Shown here: in pieces, positions 4,988-8,560 of the stretch
How positions within the stretch are numbered: position 1 is the first letter of the stretch
Layout of the letters: the number at the start of each line of letters is the position of its first letter
DNA from: an uncultured Lachnospiraceae bacterium
GTDB taxonomy: Bacteria; Bacillota; Clostridia; Lachnospirales; Lachnospiraceae
NCBI GenBank assembly: GCA_934408585.1
Contig: CAKRVA010000031.1
Coordinates: 1 to 8,560 of the forward strand
Reading direction: 5' to 3'
DNA: 8,560 nt
The notes under the pieces: model-generated
What the model saw: only the letters and a program-made list of their open reading frames with translations
Database searches by the model: none
Told to the model about the DNA's origin: nothing
Position numbers and translations under genes: made by a program

Positions 4988-5604
4988 TGTGGAATGAAAT
5001 TATTGCAAAGAAGAGATGGCTAATAATTGCGGCTATAGCGTTAGTGGTACTGTTATTAATATCATTGGGAATTTATATTGGTATAAAATCTCAAAAAATT
5101 GATGAAGAATATGGTGTGCATTATATGCCATATATGAACGATATTGATTCAATAGGTTCTGATATTTGTTTTGATGTAACTGTTATAGGTGCAGAACATG
5201 GTGAAATTAATTTTACATATAGTAATTTGATTTATATTTTTTTAGGAGAAATTAATGAATATGTTGATATTTTGCAAAAAATGCAAGAAATTGCCTGTGC
5301 AATGGATTATAACGAGAATCTAGAAAAGACAGACGAAGTTATTGTGCCAGCGGAGGCAAATGGTATATCGACTGAATTAACGGAATGGAAACAAATGCTA
5401 CAAATGAATGGTATCTCATGGAATTTTGTTGAAAGCACCGGAATGTATATGTGGAGGAATAGATATCGCTATTATTTTGCTGAAGAAGAAAGTAGAGATA
5501 TATTCTTTTTGTTAAGATGTGACAAATTTATTGTAGAAACTAGAATATATCAGAAAAGCAATAAAGTAATGGGATATGAGATGAAGTGGTTTCAGATTGT
5601 ATAG
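4987..5604 (+). CDS. Single-pass membrane protein of unknown family (205 aa)
   Basis: The N-terminus has a short basic stretch (AKKRW) and one strong transmembrane helix at residues 12-34 (LIIAAIALVVLLLISLGIYI). About 170 hydrophilic residues rich in Tyr, Glu and Ile follow. By the positive-inside rule the N-terminus is cytoplasmic and the large domain faces outward. No lipobox, cleavage site or catalytic motif is seen. I do not recognise the family. The start at 4987 has GGAGG at 4974-4978 eight bases upstream; an in-frame ATG at 4972 coincides with the expected transcription start and is rejected. The next gene's ribosome site overlaps this stop codon, so the two are co-transcribed and probably coupled. 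Its role may be an anchor, sensor or membrane effector for the neighbours; this is inference. Confidence 0.7.
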   Translation: MWNEIIAKKRWLIIAAIALVVLLLISLGIYIGIKSQKIDEEYGVHYMPYMNDIDSIGSDICFDVTVIGAEHGEINFTYSNLIYIFLGEINEYVDILQKMQEIACAMDYNENLEKTDEVIVPAEANGISTELTEWKQMLQMNGISWNFVESTGMYMWRNRYRYYFAEEESRDIFFLLRCDKFIVETRIYQKSNKVMGYEMKWFQIV

Positions 5605-5614
5605 GAGTGATTGC

Positions 5615-6424
5615 ATGAATCTGCAGGAAGTAGAACCAAATAGACATGAAGAGGTTGCTAAAAATCAGCATTTTGTCCCGCAAACATACATGAAAGCATG
5701 GAGTTATAATGGAAATAAATCTGTATGGGTATTGGATAAAGAAAAAGTAAGTATGGGTTGGGTGTCAAGAAATATAGAGAAAATAAATTGTATAAATCAT
5801 TTTCATGACATCATGGCCGGAGATATTTATACTACAGAAGATGCATTAAATGAAATATTTGGCGTGCTAAAAGATTCTGATATTGCTACGGAACATGGGA
5901 AGTTACACTCTTTTGAAGAAATGAATGTTTATTTTGATGAATTTGAACAGTGGGTTATTTCTGATAAGGATGGAAAAGTATTATCCAGAAAAGAAAAAAA
6001 CATATTAAAAGAGTGTATATTGCAGTCAAGATATACTTTTGTTGAAACAGAATGGTGTAGGCAATATGAGAATGATTGGAAAGGTTTTATTGAAACAATA
6101 GAGCATCTTCGTTTATTGTATTATGTTAAAGAATTTTGCAATTATGATTTTATAGAATCTACAGGTAATAAATTAATACAAGTTGCAGATGCTGTAGTTG
6201 GTCTTTTGAGCAATTTGTTTCATTTTATAGATACAATTACAGAAGAAGAGTTTTTGAATCTGTTACAGAATGCAATACAAAAGCAAAAGAAAAATCTTAA
6301 ATCTATTGCACAATTAATTGACCGTTCAGAAGAAAAGCATATTACTATGTTACAGAATTTAAACGATATATCAATAACGAGAAGAAGAGGAAGATTTTTG
6401 ATGCTGATGCAGATTATCATATAG
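5615..6424 (+). CDS. DUF4238-type protein (269 aa), C-terminus possibly frameshifted
   Basis: The segment QHFVPQTYMKAWS at residues 18-30 is the N-terminal signature of the DUF4238 family (usually H-x-V/I-P-Q-x-Y-L-x-x-F/W). NHFHDI further on also fits the family's aromatic/His block. The biochemical role of DUF4238 is not known. The start is the ATG at 5615 with AGGAG at 5603-5607, seven bases before it and overlapping the stop of the membrane-protein gene; an upstream in-frame TTG is rejected. DUF4238 proteins are often 300 residues or more, and the later part seen in many members is not recognisable here. The end (RRRGRFLMLMQIII) looks unlike the rest, while the -1 frame continues as FDADADYHIVMKCEKDGF to a TAG at 6490-6492. 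Either the gene is frameshifted or the family end is divergent. Confidence 0.75.
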   Translation: MNLQEVEPNRHEEVAKNQHFVPQTYMKAWSYNGNKSVWVLDKEKVSMGWVSRNIEKINCINHFHDIMAGDIYTTEDALNEIFGVLKDSDIATEHGKLHSFEEMNVYFDEFEQWVISDKDGKVLSRKEKNILKECILQSRYTFVETEWCRQYENDWKGFIETIEHLRLLYYVKEFCNYDFIESTGNKLIQVADAVVGLLSNLFHFIDTITEEEFLNLLQNAIQKQKKNLKSIAQLIDRSEEKHITMLQNLNDISITRRRGRFLMLMQIII

Positions 6425-6476
6425 TGATGAAATGTGAAAAAGATGGCTTTAGATTTAAAACAGTATGGGGGATATC

Positions 6477-8117
6477 ATGGATGAATTTGTAGTGTTGGGA
6501 ATTTTATGTGAGAAAATTAATCAGTATGTGGAAGAGGGGTTAGATAAGTATTTTTGTTCGCACAACATGAACTATTATCTTTTTTATCCCTTGATTGCTG
6601 TTGAAATTGGAGTTTTGCAAAAAGCACCAGAAGATATTGATAATTTGTTTAGGCGTTGTATAGCAGGCTTTTTATATTCAAAAGCAGTAAAGAAGGGGAT
6701 AAGGATAACTAAAGGTAAAATCAATATTCCAGGATTGAAAAAATATGTAAAAGCCTTGGATTGTGAACTTTATTCTATATTTCAGGATTATAGATTTGCT
6801 AGAGAGGTAAATGATATTAATCCATTTTCCAAAGCACAGCTTAGTTGTATAGAAGATAAAACATATAAGCTGACCACATCATGGGTTGTGAATGAGCTGG
6901 AAGAAGCAGAGGTTTATTTTTATGGGGCTGATGATCCGGCTGCATGCAAAGCAGAGCAGATGCAAACAATGGAGATAATAAAAGCTTTTTGGAGTAAAGT
7001 GGTTCTTAACCAAGTAAAAATTGAGGAACTAGAGGAGAATACGGATTTAGAGCTATATAAGCTTGGCAGAGAAATTGTAGAAAAGGATTTGAATAAATGG
7101 TTAGCAAATGTGAGAAGTAGGGTATTTAATCATCCTAAACAGCTATCAGGTGTATTAGGATATTTGTACTATCGGGCAATGTTGAAATCAATTGCTATTA
7201 ATATCTACAAGGATTTTGCAGAAGATATATATGAAATTGGTAAAGAAATATTGCTTGTGCTTAACAAAAATAAATGTATTGAAGAGATTTGTAAGGTCAG
7301 CAGATTAAGAAGAGATAAAGTGCAGGCAATAATTGATTACTTGATAAATGTAGGGAATTCCAATGTTTTAGAGTTTCCTCTGTTTGAAGTGGAGGAGGAT
7401 ATTGTAACTGTACCGTCGCTGATAAGAGTAAATGATTGGCAATTTAATATTATTAATGGGCATTATTCTAAAAGTATAGAAATTTCAAATAGAGAGAACA
7501 CAATATCAAAGGTAACAGAAGAACGTATAGATAAGTTGTTAAAAGGAGTAAAGAATATTGCTGTAGGAAAGACAAGAAAATATGTATTTAATAATGAGGC
7601 AGGGAATAAGGTTGAAAGTGATATTGACTGTGCTATTTATGATATGTCTCGAAATGTAGTTTTGATAATAGAGGCAAAATGGAGAACTAATCATTATTTT
7701 GATGAAATAGATAAAGCATATGGAAGAATATTCAGGACATTAATTAATGCCTATTCTGATCAAATTTCAAAGCATAAGGAATTTGTTGCCAGACCAGGTA
7801 GTTTGGATTTTATCTTTAAAGAGGATACAAGATATGTGAGTTCAAAAGAGATGCCTACAGTTTATTATATTGTAGTAGATAAACGAAATCAAATGCATAT
7901 AGAAGATAAGCACATGATTTCAGAGTATATGTTGGTTTATTATTTGAATAAGCATATTAATCATGGAAAACTGGATTTAAAAGGATTGTGTGACGAAATT
8001 AATGAATTGAGGACAGAGGTTAAGTATATTTCATCGTCAGAAAAATGTAAAGAGATTGAAGTGGATGATTACAAAATATTAGTAGAAGATGGTGAACTTC
8101 ATTTGGATTATCTGTAA
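6477..8117 (+). CDS. Putative PD-(D/E)XK nuclease with winged-helix-like segment (546 aa)
   Basis: Residues 1-260 are mostly helical and match nothing I recognise. Residues 262-330 resemble a winged helix-turn-helix (CIEEICKVSRLRRDKVQAII). About 345-500 looks like a PD-(D/E)XK nuclease fold: Glu348/349 in a helix (TEERIDKLL), Asp382 and Asp384 in ESDIDCAIYD, then the strand VVLIIEAKW with Glu399 and Lys401. This D-x(n)-E-x-K layout is shared by restriction and repair nucleases of the Mrr/NERD type and implies metal-dependent DNA (or RNA) cleavage. The start at 6477 has GGGGG at 6467-6471 five bases upstream; ATG 6465 is in frame but lacks a ribosome site. No signal peptide, so it is cytoplasmic. 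It lies 52 bases after the DUF4238 gene in the same direction. The nuclease call rests on motif reading only. Confidence 0.65.
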   Translation: MDEFVVLGILCEKINQYVEEGLDKYFCSHNMNYYLFYPLIAVEIGVLQKAPEDIDNLFRRCIAGFLYSKAVKKGIRITKGKINIPGLKKYVKALDCELYSIFQDYRFAREVNDINPFSKAQLSCIEDKTYKLTTSWVVNELEEAEVYFYGADDPAACKAEQMQTMEIIKAFWSKVVLNQVKIEELEENTDLELYKLGREIVEKDLNKWLANVRSRVFNHPKQLSGVLGYLYYRAMLKSIAINIYKDFAEDIYEIGKEILLVLNKNKCIEEICKVSRLRRDKVQAIIDYLINVGNSNVLEFPLFEVEEDIVTVPSLIRVNDWQFNIINGHYSKSIEISNRENTISKVTEERIDKLLKGVKNIAVGKTRKYVFNNEAGNKVESDIDCAIYDMSRNVVLIIEAKWRTNHYFDEIDKAYGRIFRTLINAYSDQISKHKEFVARPGSLDFIFKEDTRYVSSKEMPTVYYIVVDKRNQMHIEDKHMISEYMLVYYLNKHINHGKLDLKGLCDEINELRTEVKYISSSEKCKEIEVDDYKILVEDGELHLDYL

Positions 8118-8118
8118 A

Positions 8119-8149
8119 ATGTATATTTACTAAATAGTAGTAAATACAT
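8119..8149. repeat. AT-rich inverted repeat after the nuclease gene
   Basis: ATGTATATTTACTA at 8119-8132 pairs with TAGTAAATACAT at 8138-8149, with two bases bulged. No T run follows, so a terminator is unlikely. It lies just upstream of a possible extended -10 element and could be an operator for the following gene. Confidence 0.35.
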
Positions 8150-8157
8150 GAGAAGTT

Positions 8158-8166
8158 TGATATACT
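8158..8166 (+). promoter_or_regulatory. Possible extended -10 promoter for the AlbA_2 gene
   Basis: TGATATACT matches an extended -10 element (TGn followed by a 5-of-6 TATAAT match). The -35 position about 17 bases upstream (TAGTAA) is poor. It stands about 45 bases before the ATG at 8213. Confidence 0.3.
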
Positions 8167-8212
8167 TTTTAGCAGATACAAACAGCAAAATGAGAAGAAG
8201 AGAGATGTTTTG

Positions 8213-8560
8213 ATGAGCTTAGAAGAAATTATTGCAGGAGAATCTAAGACAATAGAGTTTAAAGAAGAGGTGCCGGCAGATAGCAAAAAATACATGAAAA
8301 CAGTAGTAGCCTTTTCGAATACTGCTGGTGGAAAAATAATTATTGGGATTTCTGACAAAACGAAGGAAATTGTTGGAGTCCCAAAAGAGAAGGTTTTCCA
8401 GATTATGGATGGAATTATGAATGCAATAACTGATATGTGTACACCTCAGATTATTCCCAATATAACATTGCAGAGCATGGAAGATAAAACATTAATTGTT
8501 ATTGAGGTTTATCCCGGAAAACAAAGACCTTATTATATTGTGTCAGAAGGTAAGGAAAAC
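8213..8560 (+). CDS. AlbA_2 (Schlafen-like) putative ATP-binding protein, 3' end outside window
   Basis: The 116 residues present begin MSLEEIIAGESKTIEFKEEV and contain VVAFSNTAGGKIIIGISDK. The pair E-S-x-x-I/L-E-F-K and A-F-x-N-T-x-G-G-x-I/L-x-x-G is the signature of the AlbA_2 domain (PF04326). That domain is found in bacterial Schlafen-like ATP-binding proteins, often with a C-terminal ATPase-like or winged-helix part that would lie beyond 8560. Members are annotated as transcriptional regulators or putative DNA-binding proteins, and also occur in defence islands. The start at 8213 has a purine-rich AGAAGAAGAGAG at 8192-8203 about nine bases upstream, a weak ribosome site. It lies 95 bases after the nuclease gene, with a possible promoter between, so it may be co-regulated or separate. 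The reading frame is open to the window edge. Confidence 0.85.
   Translation, partial: MSLEEIIAGESKTIEFKEEVPADSKKYMKTVVAFSNTAGGKIIIGISDKTKEIVGVPKEKVFQIMDGIMNAITDMCTPQIIPNITLQSMEDKTLIVIEVYPGKQRPYYIVSEGKEN

Noticed and set aside
8020..8358. Reverse-strand frame of 112 codons
   Set aside because: It overlaps the end of the nuclease gene and the start of the AlbA_2 gene, both of which have recognisable motifs on the + strand.
1..8560. CRISPR array, tRNA, rRNA or insertion sequence
   Set aside because: No regularly spaced repeats, cloverleaf-like segment, rRNA core sequence or transposase motif was seen on either strand.

Overview
The window looks like accessory DNA from a low-G+C Gram-positive of the Clostridia, probably the Lachnospiraceae. 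The reasons are AT-rich coding, AGGAGG-type ribosome sites, a tail-to-lysis gene order typical of siphophages from this group, CD1375-type mini-proteins, and large serine recombinases of clostridial type. This is pattern recognition; no search was run.

Region 1 (1-2921, all + strand) is the right end of a prophage. It holds a tail-tip or receptor-binding type protein, a 32-residue membrane peptide, a proline-hinged tail accessory protein, two tandem CD1375-like mini-proteins, and a clear terminator. The lysis cassette follows: a membrane-anchored coiled-coil protein (XhlA-like), a two-helix membrane protein, a holin-like protein, and a GH73 glucosaminidase endolysin with a C-terminal SH3-like domain. 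The lysis genes overlap and are probably translationally coupled.

Region 2 (2922-3300) has no intact gene. It holds several inverted repeats, a short reading frame resembling the C-terminal HVETV segment of a 23S rRNA uracil methyltransferase (RlmD/RumA), and a terminator. I read it as a probable prophage/host or element/element boundary, with the 3' end of the methyltransferase gene as the integration target.

Region 3 (3298-4863) holds a 68-residue orphan ORF and the debris of two different large serine recombinases. The first fragment has several frameshifts. The second is one frame with two in-frame stops and a lost zinc-ribbon cysteine. Neither keeps a catalytic resolvase domain, so both are dead.

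Region 4 (4937-8560) is more AT-rich and intact. A near-consensus sigma-A promoter precedes a compact + strand cluster: a single-pass membrane protein of unknown family, a DUF4238-type protein, a 546-residue protein with a winged-helix-like segment and a PD-(D/E)XK nuclease motif, and the start of an AlbA_2 (Schlafen-like) ATP-binding protein that runs off the window. Membrane protein plus DUF4238 plus nuclease is the best candidate for an undescribed system, plausibly anti-phage defence. That role is inferred from domains and location only.
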